DNA of 64,000 nucleotides from positions 18,742-82,741 of the forward strand of contig NJFT01000182.1 of the NCBI GenBank assembly GCA_002221725.1, written 5' to 3'. Positions 8,675 to 20,400 of the stretch are shown piece after piece. A model generated the notes under the pieces. It worked only from the letters and a program-made list of their open reading frames with translations. It made no database searches and was not told the origin of the DNA. How positions within the stretch are numbered: position 1 is the stretch's first letter; each line of letters begins with the position of its first letter. The position numbers and the translations under genes are program-made. Source of the DNA: Scedosporium boydii (taxonomy: Eukaryota; Ascomycota; Sordariomycetes; Microascales; Microascaceae).

Positions 8675-11235
8675 ATGGATGCCTTTCTAAGGAGGAAGTT
8701 GACCCTGCAGACTTCTCAAGTAATACAATCCTGTGGAAATTCTCTCCAGGTTGCCGTGGACGATCGGGAGCGACCTGCCAAGAAACGCCGTCTCTCCAAT
8801 GACACACAATCTGACACCGAGGTTCGAAGCGCAAGGGAGCCGGAGGGAGTTGATTCAGTGGATTCTCCTTTGGTAACCGACTTGGAATTTCTGGGTGATA
8901 ATAATGACGGCCCAGGCTCGGGGCTAGAAGGCGCTTTTGTGGATATCGGGTCGGGAACTGAAGTGATAGAAAGCGACGGGGAATCCCAGCCGAAGGAGAA
9001 TAGCGACACTTCTAAGTCAAGGAGATGGATAAAAGGCCAGAGTTCTATTTATGTCGACGCCTTCAACCTGGCCTTGGACACCGTCCTGGAAGATGAGTCG
9101 CATCTTTTTGATGAGCGGGAGCGACGCGTTTTTGACGAGTGGAAGGGTCTTGATTATCAAACTCAGTACCTGTGCGCATCTCTCTTTGAACCGGAGACTT
9201 TCAGAATCTGACTAGGGCCTATAGGTATGTACGACTATTTCTGAGAAAGACGGCATCATGGCACCGGATCAATCGTTTGGGTTATTACGACGATATCTCA
9301 GATATGGGCCGCGCCGTTTCAGCCCTGCAACAACTCCGATCTCTTCCCGAATCCGTTCTGAGCCCTTCCCAAGAAATCCAATGTGGCCTGGAGCTGGAAG
9401 ATGTCTGTATAGAAGATTCTTTTGTGTTTGCTGATTCCTCTGAGTCCCATATAACGTCAGTTGAGGATGCTGCTGGCCTTCTCAACTTTGAAGAAATGAA
9501 AATGATTGCCAAAGAGTGGAAGCTTCAAGGGAAAACCAAGTCAGAGCTTTCACAAGCACTCTGCCGGACAAGTAAACAACAGGCTAGGTTGTTTTCTCTC
9601 GGTATCAGACGCTCCGGGTCCTCTACTTCGTTCTTGGAGGGCGAGTATCGGGACGAAGTTCCCTGCGCTGGGCCTGAACAGCGGGGAGAGGACAGAAGAG
9701 GATTGTTTCTCGACAAGGTTGCGGATATCACTGGCCCTTGCATCAGAATATCACCCACGACTTTTAAGTTGTTCGAGAGAGTCCATTTAGTCTTCTACAG
9801 ATCGACAGAGTGGACTGAAAACTCTCTAACAACAATTATCTTGTCGAAGATATCCCGCAGAAATTTCGCAAATTACTTAGTCGGCCGCACTTCCAACATC
9901 TTCGCCTCGCGGTCGCACATTCTCAAGTTTGAAGCCGCCATTAGGCTTGAAGCCGAAGTCGATAATATCTTAGAGTCGGACAATCTTCCCGGAGAAAAAG
10001 GGTTTCACAAAGTCATTGAGCTATTTGAGGGCATTTATCCTTTCTGGAAGAAGCTTGTGGCGGAGGAGCAGGTCAAGGAAGATACCATTTATGAATACGG
10101 CGAAGGTGCGTACCTTCGCAGGTTCACCGCTACACATGCCCTTACTCGAATCGTTCATAAAGCCGCGTATTGTTTTGGGCGGCTCAAGAACTATAAGAGA
10201 GAGTATGATCTCCTCGTCGAGCTACTCGGGCAGAGGCTCTTTCATACAGCTAGACGCGGAAGTTGGTATCAGCGTAAGGCACTTTTGGAAGAGCACTACA
10301 TGTTTGCAGTTGATGCTGCGCCTATATCTAGTGACGAAGAGCAACAGAAAAAGCACTGGGGGAGGAAAGGTGTGGAAACATGCGAAGTCGCACTCCAGGA
10401 CAACGAGTGCCACTTGATCTACCACTACGACCTGCAGAAACGCCTCGTCAAACTCGAGAAGAGATTGCGAGTTCCCCGCAGACTCCAGCACGATTTTAGA
10501 CATGTACGGCTCGACGAACCTCTTCAGCATACCGTTGAAGGGATCCAAATCAAGCACGAGAACATTGTCCCGAAGAAGGGAAAGGCACCCAGTACCAAGA
10601 CGGTATGGGTGGACGAACTAGAAGACGAGGGTGAGTGCAGCGTGGAGGAAATGTGTCTCAGCTGGTATCGAAGCCTCGGGTGGAAAGGATACCACTCGGA
10701 AGGAGGCATCGTTCGTACTTTGTTTGCATATCTATTCTTCGACATCATCTTCCTCTACGTTCCGAACGTCTTCCAGACGGCCTACCAGTCCTGTCCCCTC
10801 GATTTGCACACAGACTCGTTCTATCCTACACGAGCGTCGGAGATCAACCGGCGCCTTGTCGAGATCTCGAACGGTGGTGCCGAGCGTATTCTCCGAGAAG
10901 TATACGAACGGGAGTGTGATCGGAAGACGTGCGTCGTGGGGCTTAACTGGGATTTTGACGTGGATGACCTCGCCGAGCTTGTTAGCTGCTTCGAGGGGGA
11001 GGCTCTGGCGGCCATCTGCAAGGTGATGGCGCAGGAGTACCGTCAGCGAGGCGGAGGCATGCCCGATCTCATCTTGTGGAGGACGCAGCCTCAGAAGGAG
11101 TGTATGTTTGCCGAAGTCAAGAGCGCGAACGATCGCCTCAGCGATACTCAACGGCTTTGGATTCATGTGCTTATGGGGGCCGGAGTCAAAGTGGCTCTGT
11201 GCAACGCCATAGCCAAGGAGGTTAGGGTAGTGTAG
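8675..11235 (+). CDS. FAN1: FAN1-type structure-specific nuclease (VRR-NUC domain)
   Basis: Exons 8675-9165 and 9225-11235 (833 aa); the 59-bp intron restores QYVRLFLRK from QTQ, as the family expects. FAN1 is a 5' flap endonuclease and exonuclease that unhooks interstrand DNA crosslinks. After a basic disordered N-terminus (AKKRR near residue 35) come the conserved WHRINRLGYYDDIS segment, a SAP-like helix pair (about 230-270) and a long helical, TPR-like middle. The C-terminal VRR-NUC domain has EGGIVRTLF and the PD-(D/E)xK core GMPDLILW...EVKSANDRLSDTQR with Asp about 778, Glu about 794 and Lys about 796. The N-terminal UBZ zinc finger of animal FAN1 is absent; as far as I know it is also missing in fungal homologues. 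The start ATG follows directly on the shared promoter. The end of the gene faces a 5.5-kb gene-poor stretch. Confidence 0.93.
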
Positions 11236-14200
11236 TCTGCTTCCTAACAAACTGTTACATTACATTGTAACATTGTAAATAGGGACTGTGGTTATTACTT
11301 CACTTGATGCACAATAGCGACAATGATCCGTACTTCGCTTCCCCATGTCTGTGCAATTTCTCGGGTTACCTACTTCGTAAATAGATTCGGATATTACCGA
11401 TCAAAGGCATATGAGCAACTTATGTCTAACTTACCGAGAAACAGAAAGGGGGCCGGGGAGCGCTTTAAGCCAAGAAACGGTTTATGGAGACTATCATTTC
11501 CCTTGCCCTTCGTCCGCAGCATCGATTCCTTCGTACGGCAGGCAGTAAATGAAGGAAGGGCCTTTACACGTACTCCTTACGAAGCCTGCCAAGAGGCCAT
11601 GCGTCGTGTCTTTCCTCTTTTTTTTTAACCAAAGTAGGAAATTACTACCGAGGTAGAGAGAATCAACTAAAATTAGCTGAATGCTCTGCAGATCATCTTG
11701 GAATGTTCGATGGAGCTTCCTGTCTCCACGCCGCGAGCCAACGACGATGACGAGAATCAATCGCTCATTTCCCATCCTGGCGGGGAAGGGGTTCGAGAGC
11801 TGCTTGAAACATGAAGTCCGAAAATAGGTCATTGAGACGTTTGTGCCCCTTTCCGTAAATGTGTCAGGGTGTATGGTTTTTTTGGGGGCCAGGTTCCCCT
11901 TGTTTCAAGCGCTGTGATGTTTCAGGAAGAGGTGCTCTCCGCCTCTATAATTATCCATAATATCCGACAAGAACACACCCCAATACGGACTTAACAACTC
12001 GTGTTATAGGTCCCATTTCCTCTCCAGAAAAAAAAAAGGCGGAGAATTTGGAGGCCATTGGCCAATGGCCTCTCAAGAGACTGGGGAACGCTCTGGTGGG
12101 AGCCTCTCGGCTCGCGAACGGACGGGCATTGACTCGTGAAGAAACACTGAAGGCGTGCATATTGTAGTAGCGGATGCGGGTTGGTGAAGTCGTCACATTG
12201 TGACTGTTGTTTCGGTGATTTGAGATTGGCCCCGTGTGCAGCGGAGGAGGGGCGGGAAGAGTCTCGCAATGAAGGCCTGGGAGAAAGCGAATCGGCATCG
12301 TAACCTACGTACGAAGTATTAAACGATGGTTCAACGGTCTACGTATGCTGGTACAGGGTTGCTAGGCTAGGAGAAAACTGTGTGTTCTTTCGGATAGAAA
12401 CGGTCACTTTCTAAGTTGCATCTACGAAGGAAGTTCTAACTAATACGAAATCCAACAGATCTTCCCAGCATCGGATCAGAATTGATTCCCATGCAAACCA
12501 TAATACCCCAGGACCAGAGCTAACTGAAGATTTCTTGTTTTTTTCTTTTTTCCCTCCTGTGCTGCTTTCGGGAGTTGAATGCATCCTGTCGGGTACCAGA
12601 CCCTATCACCGACAGCCAGGGCAAGAACACTCTCCGGCCGGGCGAGCCAGTTGCGTTCACGACCAGACGACACAACTACCGATCACTACACCCCTAACCC
12701 AATACCTTATCCTTGGGACGAAAGCTGGTCCCGGCGCTATCCCGGCCCCCGTTACCCAGCAATACCAGCCGTTCTAATACTTGATCCTCCTGGCTCAATA
12801 ATTCCTCCCTCCCCACTGCCCCGGACCTGGCTAGATGAGCTCGAAGCGCCCTGCGATGCTTACTCGTCGTTTCCACGCTATGATGCACTAAATTACCGAG
12901 ATGCGCCCTCCCCGGCAGCGGTGCTGGTGTGATGGGCTTTTTTTTACGCCCCATTAGCAAAAATAGTGTGCCGGTTAGTTAAAGGATCATCACGATCGTG
13001 CTCGTCCGGTATCTGTCTCCGAAGTACTTCGTAGATTGAGAGCATTGAGAGGATCGACGATGGGAGGCGAATCGAAACAAGGAAGTCCAAGTATTATTGC
13101 CCTGTTTGGAACGAGGGATTTCCTGCACAATTAGGCAGCCCTAGGCCTCGCTAGTTGCAGCCACTGATCGTTCTATTGACTTTTGTGTTACGCACAAAGC
13201 CGTGAGATTGGAGGCCTTGAGCATCACTTATATCACGACAGGAGTACCTCGGTATTTCGACGACAATTGCAGGTCGATACAATTGTCCATCCAAGTAGAT
13301 ACAATTGTAACTGACCCCAAACCGTCCACAGAAGCAGGAAAACAAAGTATCTTGGGCATCCGAGAGAACTTCCGTCTCGTCCTCCTCTCCCTACCTCGTC
13401 GCCCTTTCCCATCCATTTCTCGTCACATTTTCCTCCACCCTTCCAATTGTCTCCCCCCCCTTCCCCATCCGGTCTCTAGTGTCTCTGCTCCCTAATGCAC
13501 ACGCCCCCTCCGCCCCGCCCCTCGGCGCTTAAGTTGTTTCTCACCTGGCCAATCGCCGGACGCGGAGCAGACGATTTCAGAACTTTTCAGTTGACATGCT
13601 TTCTGCGGGAGCGGGCTCGTCGCTGGCCAATCACCGCGTCTGTTGTCCCCTGTACATTTGGAAGGGCTTCTGCAAAAAACGTCACGCCCTGTCAGGCGCT
13701 TAAAATTCATCAAACCTCAATCCTTGTGTGCCAGTGTCTGCGTTGGTCCTCGCCCTCTCTCTCCTGTCTCTTGCCTGCTTGTCTGCCCGACATCCGATAC
13801 AATTGTACAAAGTGCGAGAGTGCGCGTTGTTTCTTCGGCAAAACAACAAACAATGGGAAGAAAAAAAAAAATACACATTGCCTCTTTCAGGAAGAGGCGT
13901 AGCCACTACCAATCACTTTCTCTCACACCGCGAAAGTACTTCGTATGTTCGAAGCCTCGGACAGGTCTATGATCAAAGCAGCTGCGAGAAACAAGTAGGT
14001 GTCCGAAGTCACTGACACAGAGGATGATCCCCTCTCTCTCCCCTGCGCTCTGTCCTGCCCGCCGTTTTTTCTTGCCTCTCTCGTTCCAGAGAACACGCGC
14101 TATCCAAGGTGAGTGACGGTCCTCTCATCCTGTGGCCCGCACCACGGCCCAAAGTAGAAAAGCGCATTAGTTCCTGTTTGCCTGCCGTCACACGCTTCAA

Positions 14201-16699
14201 GTTCCTCTCACTATTGTATTACCGCTATCCGTGCTGCTATTACTGCTTGAGGCCTCTCTATACGACTCACTCTCGCCAGTCATGGCTCGGAGCGGGGAAA
14301 AGGATCTCATTTGATTACTCCGCACGCACGTCGAAATGGAAGAACTACCTTGCATCAAGTAGTAGCATTTTCGTGCTCGAGAGCACGGCAGGGTCAGACT
14401 TCTCACCAATCCCGAGATGAATGTCTGTTCTGGCCGCTCCGCCGCCGACCAGCATGACGAAGTCGTAGATGAACCATAAAAATAGGCAGCCATCGTAACC
14501 CGCTCATCCTCAAAGAGGGGGGGAATAATGTCCATCAAGTGGCTGGAAGATCCTGACCCTTTACCTTTACCCCCTCCCACGAGATATCCGGCGTCTAGCA
14601 GTGCGAGTAGATCAGACCTCCCACCCCGCCCCTCCTCCTCGTACACATGTCAAGCATGGGATGTGATAGGGCGAAGAAGCAAGGTCTAGTAAGCACCAGC
14701 CCTTTTCCATCACCCGGCGTTCGTGGCCGAGAAGGTGGGGATCTAAGATGGATATTTCCCCCCTCCCCAAGTAGCCTCCCTGGTCCTCTCGTGCCGCCTC
14801 CCCATCCCTCTCCCGTGATCATCGAGAGTGTGATGGGGGAAGAAACGAGTGGCCACCCGGACCAATTCCAGAAGGGCGCTCTAAGAATGGCCCAGCTGAG
14901 GCCTCCCTTTACCCAAGACGTGGATCCCCGATGCAAGACATCGTTTCTATTTGGAGAATCGGTAACGAACAAAAAGATGAAAACAGGAAAAAGTGGGTGG
15001 GAGCTAGCGTATTTTCCCCTTTTAGATCGGGAGGGGCGATGGTGGCTTCAAGACAAAGCACAGGCGTACCCGAGTCATCTGGACATCCGCTGCATGTCTC
15101 AAGTCTCGAGCATCAATTTCAGTAGGCCAATATATCCCAAATGGTTATGTTGAACGTTGGAGGATGCCCTGCCCTTAACTCCAAAAAAATGAGGTGCGGA
15201 ATCATCATCGCGGCTGTATTAGTAGCACGCTCTCGGAAAGGTCGTCCGAAATATGCAGAAGGGGAGCAGGTGCATTTAGGCCCCCAAACCTCTGCTTTCC
15301 GTGAATTATACATATCAAATGCCACTCTACTATGGAAAGGATAAAAATAAGTCGAAGATGGAGAGAAGCCGGGAGACGAAGAGTGAGAGAGAACCAACAG
15401 CATATGTCGTGCACCCCTTTTTACACCCATCAACTCGCAACCTTGTTAGTCGCACAGATCAAATTCCATTTAACCCGAGTACTCTTCTCTCTCTGCGAGG
15501 CAACGCGATGGCTGATTTCCCGCATCTGGGTAAAGTTGGGCTGCTCAAGCGAAGGTGTGGACGTGTGCTCGTTGGTAAATCAACACCGTCAGTTTGGCGA
15601 TAAAGAATGTATCAATTTTTAGAATCAACACATTTTTGGAACGACCATCTATCAAATCCATCTCGCCATGCCGTTGGCTCAAAACGGGACACCCATTTTT
15701 AATTAATCGCGGGGCGATAAATATAGAAATTACTGCTAATATTCACAACCAAGTACAAATCACATTTAGATAGAATGAATAGTTAGGAGAAGCAAGGTGC
15801 ATTGATTGATGTATTTGGATTTTTTTATCGTTTGTGGATCAAATCGGTGCACTGCAGCTCCTGTCGTGCAGTCTCCAAGTTACATACATTTGACCAGGTT
15901 ATCTAGTTCATGTTGGCGGACTCGGCCCCCGTCACCAACTCCACAGCTTCCCAAATGCCATTTGCTTTTGCTTTCAACTTGAGAGACATCTCAAGGAGAC
16001 ACGGCGAAAGCGTGAAGATGGATAATAAAAAGAAACAAAAAGAATAAGAGCCTTCCCGAATGATATTCCGCCGTTCCGACCGTGTTTAAGAACGCCATCC
16101 CACGTAAAATCGAGAGCATAGGCAATAAAGCCAGTGTTGCTGCTGCCTCCGCCTCGTTTCAACAGGGGAAAGAAACACCCCCAAAAAGTACATGACTCCA
16201 AGGAATCCCCCAGTAGTAGGAAGCCTGTATAGAAAGAAATGCCTTCCAAACAAGCGCACATTGTGCCAAAATTTTCCGCCGTCCCTGCTCAATACGCCAA
16301 AGTATCCATCGTTTTCGGGCCATGGGGCAAGAAAGGAAATTAAATTTCCAAAAAGACGCCCGAGAAGGAGTTGAAGAGGAATCTCGCCATCGCAAATAGA
16401 AATAGACGGAATCAATGGTAAAAGGAAGGGCGACCGAAAAGGAGTGGATAGAAAGAAAACAATCATCATGTCATGCCACATCGACGAGGATTGATCGGTA
16501 AGGAAGGTGGCGGCGTGTTGCCATGACCTCCTTCATGTCCTTAAAAACCCTCAAACTGATGGTGACTCGAAGGTCCCAAAAATCTAAAAACAAAGGAAAT
16601 GGTGATCGAGATGAAGGATCGATGATGGATTATAACCCGGTGGTTGTTAAAGTCGGTAAAATAAGAGAGGAAGAGGAAATCGGAAAGTCTCGAGTGCGC
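11236..16699. other. Gene-poor spacer between convergent FAN1 and the 16.7-kb gene
   Basis: No recognised protein or RNA gene in 5.5 kb. It holds four copies of the TACTTCGTA/TACGAAGTA word (11371, 12310, 13025, 13937) and two of TACCGAGGTA (11646, 13245). A promoter-like segment at 13.5-14.3 kb has two CCAAT boxes followed by pyrimidine-rich sequence and a GTGAGT donor-like site at 14110. The largest ATG frame (14647-15153, 168 codons, +) has no domain or homologue that I recognise. A non-coding transcript starting near 13.6 kb on the plus strand is possible but unproven. Confidence 0.5.
13549..13631. promoter_or_regulatory. Pair of CCAAT boxes in near-identical context
   Basis: CCAAT at 13549-13553 and 13627-13631, both within TGGCCAATC(G/A)CCG and 78 bp apart, in front of a long CT-rich stretch. 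The shared flanks suggest a real promoter for an unannotated transcript. This is the binding sequence of the HapB complex encoded at 31.7 kb. Confidence 0.4.
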
Positions 16700-17365
16700 T
16701 CACTCGATTTTCCTCCTCTTCCCCTTGGGAGCGGGTGCCATCCTTGGCGTGTAGGTAACTGTCCGAGTGATGACTTCTCTGATATGCCGTACGCTCGTTC
16801 TTGATGCGGCTTTCGAGCTCTGCTTCTTCATCTCAAACGACCTCGCTTTCAGGGCAGCGTCCCAGTCGAACTTGGTGTATGACCTTGCGCTAAAAGGCGA
16901 CCGACCGCTCACGGGAGAATCGTAGTTTGATACAGCCGGCGAAGGCGGAATCTTCAGACTGGGAAAGCACTGAGCACCAGTCGCAGGCGCGGACATAGGT
17001 AGTTGGGTAAAAGGACTGGGTGGGATTGCTGGCGCAGTCATAGGTAACTTGAAATCAGACTTGAAATCCGACTTGAAGTCAAGTCTGGATGAGCAGTCTG
17101 ACGGGGCTGTCGTAGCTGTCGAAGGCGCGGATCCGGGCGTCGTGTCTCCCGAGAGAGATCCCTTGAATATGGCGGGAGAGTTTAGCGACATGTACCTCAG
17201 AAAATCGGTGTACGCAAGAGGCGGGCTAATCGGTGTCCTGGTAGGGTCTGCAGACTTGGGCTTCGCGGATAGTGGCGACTGCGCTGTGATGTGGGAGGGG
17301 AAGGAGGCCGTGACCGGCGTGGTTAGCTGTGGCAGCTTCGGTTTGGTGGTGCTTGCGGTAGCCAT
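16700..17365 (-). CDS. Conserved fungal protein of unknown function, disordered, C-terminal NLS
   Basis: A single-exon frame of 221 aa starting MATASTTKPKLPQLTTP. It is very rich in Ser, Pro, Thr and Ala and is probably disordered over most of its length. Recognisable parts are a short hydrophobic motif AYTDFLRYMSLNSPAIFKG (about residues 51-69), a triple DFKS repeat (about 96-107), two PPSPF/PPSPA stretches, and a C-terminal block TRTVTYTPRMAPAPKGKRRK. The last block and the YTDFLR motif resemble, from memory, an uncharacterised family found across filamentous ascomycetes; I cannot name a function. KGKRRK suggests nuclear import. The start is the first ATG of a clean frame, and the leader on this strand is pyrimidine-rich. 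The gene stands alone between long spacers. Confidence 0.7.
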   Translation of the reverse strand: MATASTTKPKLPQLTTPVTASFPSHITAQSPLSAKPKSADPTRTPISPPLAYTDFLRYMSLNSPAIFKGSLSGDTTPGSAPSTATTAPSDCSSRLDFKSDFKSDFKLPMTAPAIPPSPFTQLPMSAPATGAQCFPSLKIPPSPAVSNYDSPVSGRSPFSARSYTKFDWDAALKARSFEMKKQSSKAASRTSVRHIREVITRTVTYTPRMAPAPKGKRRKIE

Positions 17366-20300
17366 GGCGAGGGAGTTCGAGAAGGGTTAGGTTTGCAATC
17401 CAGAGCTGAGAGGGCCGACCTAAACCGCGAAGGGGGAAAAGAAGAGATACCGGGTGAAGGGTGTGGGGAGGTGGGAGGACGGAAATATTATAAGGTGCGA
17501 GCCAAAGGGTAGGTAGACTTGGTGTGCGAGGTGCGTCCCACTCCTGTGTGTTTAAAAATCTGCGTGTTGTTTGTATGTATGACTGGGGCGGAGGAGCTGG
17601 GGAGCGGGTGGTCGAGAAGGACAAGGCCAGGTGGAGGAGCACGAAGAGGAAGGGGGGGGTGACCGGGGTCAAAGAAGCAAGCGATTAAGAGCCGCTGAGT
17701 AGATGAGTCCCTTCCCAGAAGGGTACTACTGGATTCTGGCTCGTCGAGTTGGATTACCTGGGGCGCAGGGAAGTTATTGCGACTAGCAGCCAGTGCTATT
17801 CGCCGTCTTCTCTGGTTGAAAGCGAGCTGCCGGGGTGTGGAGTCGCCGGGTGTGATGGGTGATCAAATGGCAGTGATCAATAATGAAGAAAGGCAATGTG
17901 TGAAGTACAGCAGGCGGCAAACAGCCAAGGGCGGCAGCAAATGACCAAAGAGACCAAAGAAGACAAATGTAAAGTAGTAATAGTGTGATGCAAAGATGCA
18001 AAAGGGAGGAAACAGAGAGTGGAAGGGGAGAAAGCAATGAGATGATGTATGGAGGTGATCCAGTTAGACTGATGTATTTCGTACTGAGGTATGGATCGAA
18101 GGGGAAAGGACTGGCCAGGATCAGAGAAGGGTGGAAGGTGAATGGCTACTTTAACCCTGGTTGGCGGGGAGGGGCGTGGCGGTAGACGGGGGTGTCAGGG
18201 TGTAGCGCGCGTAAGGGGGTTGCGTGGGCGAGTTTGAGCCGGGGCAGGAGGGGAACGGGCGGAGGGGGGGGTGGATTTGTAAAATGGGCAAATGTGCGAG
18301 GGTACGACTTTCCTCGCTTTTTTGGACGGTTGGAACTTGGGACCCAGGATAGGATCAAATGCAGGAGTACAAAGTACGAAGTACCTCGTAGTTCGTGACT
18401 TGTGGAGCTCGACCAGCAGAAGACAATTGAGGAAAGATCAATCCTTCGCTCTATCAATCAATCACGACTTGCTCCGTGCAGGTAGCAGCACTAAAAAACG
18501 CTGGAAGGAACACTAAGGCCGGAAAGGAACTTGGTGCTCGAAGGGGGTCGGGTGAAACTTGGACTGGGATTCGCCCAAGTGGCAAGGGTAGGGTTTCCTC
18601 CGCGCTTTGAGCCCAGACGAAGCACAAGGACGAAGGATGACTTGTTGAAGGGACGGCGGCTGCGGGAGATGCGCCAGAGGAGAACCACCAGGCGAGGGAG
18701 GAGTATCAAATTGTGGATACGACTTTGGTCCGTGAGTGTGAACGCCAATGTGAACGTGAATGTGAAATGCAGGTCGCAGCACAGCGCAGCTGGCAGCGGG
18801 AGCGTTTTACGAGGAGAAAGTGGCAACAATTTTGTCCAAATCACTCCTCTTTCGTCGTCGTTCCCAGTTCAATAATGTTCCAAGTCTTCGTTGGCTTTTC
18901 CAACCCGCACGCGGGGGGCCCAGTTCGTTCGAGGCTGCAGGAGCGGGTAAGGAGGTGACGAATGTAACAATTCAGGCAACTCTCGCCAGAATTCCGCTGT
19001 GGGCTCTCAGAGCTTGAGAGCGATTTATCCTTGAAGAAAAGAAGGAAAGGAAGAAAATGACAAGTTTGTGCAGGTGGGGAGTGCGTGGATGGGAGAGTCA
19101 GGTCTCTCGACTAAGCGATGTGGTTCACTTCGTCGATTGGGAAGCCTGTATTTGTTTGTTGTGCAAACGCCAGGATGCAGGAAACGACACAGAACAAGCC
19201 CGTAATTCGTCGGGATGCGCGAGCAGAGGTGGTCGCTTCGTGGGAGGCCGGGTGGGACAGTTCTTCCCAAGATTCTCCTCGTTTTGGTCTTGACAAATAT
19301 TGCTTCGTACAGCGTACCCCGAGTGACAGACGAGTGATGAGTGATGAGGACTTGTTCTGGGCACTTCTGCCAGAGGAAATGGTCCGGGACGGTTTCTGAT
19401 TGGAGCAGGCGCTCCAACGCTCACACCTACAGTCAAGGGAAGAAGAAGCCAATTAGCACACATCATGATCCGTCACCCCAACCCAACCCACGCCGGGTCC
19501 AGGTATTGGGCAAAGTCACTCATGTCAGAGTGCACAGGTGTGCCCAGCTGAGATGGTTCTGATCCTTCCAAGGGGAGAGATCTTCGTACCTTGTCCAGAC
19601 AAGGAATGAAATCCTGGTTAGTGTTGGTGACGACTGACGAGCCTCCCTGGCTTGGCTCGTTGGCTAAAGGACAAATCTGGAAACGCTATCTTCGAAGTGG
19701 AGTTTCACCGGTCCAATGTGTTGGGACGCGGAAGCTCGGAAGGACTACTGAGGCAGAGCTCTAGCCTGTTTGGTGTATAGGCGAATTGTGTGAATTGAAT
19801 CGAGGATCCGAACGGGTCAATAATATGAAAAAGCGGGCACACAAAGGGGCAGAATGGAGAAAGACTTGGCGATGTGGATTGAACAAGGAATCTCAAGAGA
19901 GGAAGAAAGAGGGAAAATACTCGTTTTATCATTTTTCCCCCTGCGTTGCTGGTGAGTCCAATTTTGGCACTATCGTGAACCCAAGAAAACGGCCTCGGCG
20001 CATAGAGAGACAACAATTGATCCAGATTTGAGGATATCCGGTCAATCGAAGCTAGTCTTCTTTACTCCGCACGCGGTTGTTTACAGGAACCAGCCTCATG
20101 TATTTCTAGAGGCGAGAAATGAGAGGCTAAATCTTCATCTTCCGTCTGCCTCACGAGCCGCCGACCCGGCTCCACCCTCTTCCATTTCTCTCCATCCAGT
20201 TATTCTGCTCCAGAATAGAAGTTGCTGTTTTTGAATCCCTTAGGTTTTTGCGCTCTGGGGGACCGACCAGCCAGTCGGCCGAGCTTCAATCCTTGCCCAC

Positions 20301-20400
20301 CACATCCTCCACCACGACCATAGCAAAACTACGCCCCGAGACCAAAATGCTACGGCCGAGAGAATCTAGAAGAAGCGCGCTTCATGACGGGGGCCGGCGG
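17366..20400. other. Long upstream region of the 16.7-kb gene
   Basis: Purine-rich on the plus strand (so pyrimidine-rich in the gene's own direction) from 17.4 to 18.7 kb, consistent with a long leader or promoter. GTAC-centred 7-bp periodic sequence lies at 18367-18388 (GTACAAA, GTACGAA, GTACCTC) and short TGTGAACG-like repeats at about 18729-18765. No gene is recognised. Confidence 0.5.

Noticed and set aside
12684..12698. CCCCTAACCC, resembling a telomerase RNA template
   Set aside because: It covers only about one and a third telomere repeats, whereas a template needs more, and no telomerase RNA core structure is seen.
14647..15153. A 168-codon ATG frame on the plus strand
   Set aside because: It has a true ATG but a mixed low-complexity composition and no recognised domain or homologue. 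Kept as a possible orphan only if transcripts are found.
17226..17672. A 148-codon frame overlapping the start of the 16.7-kb gene
   Set aside because: It begins with TTG, has no internal Met, and lies out of frame over a coding start; a shadow of the pyrimidine-rich leader.
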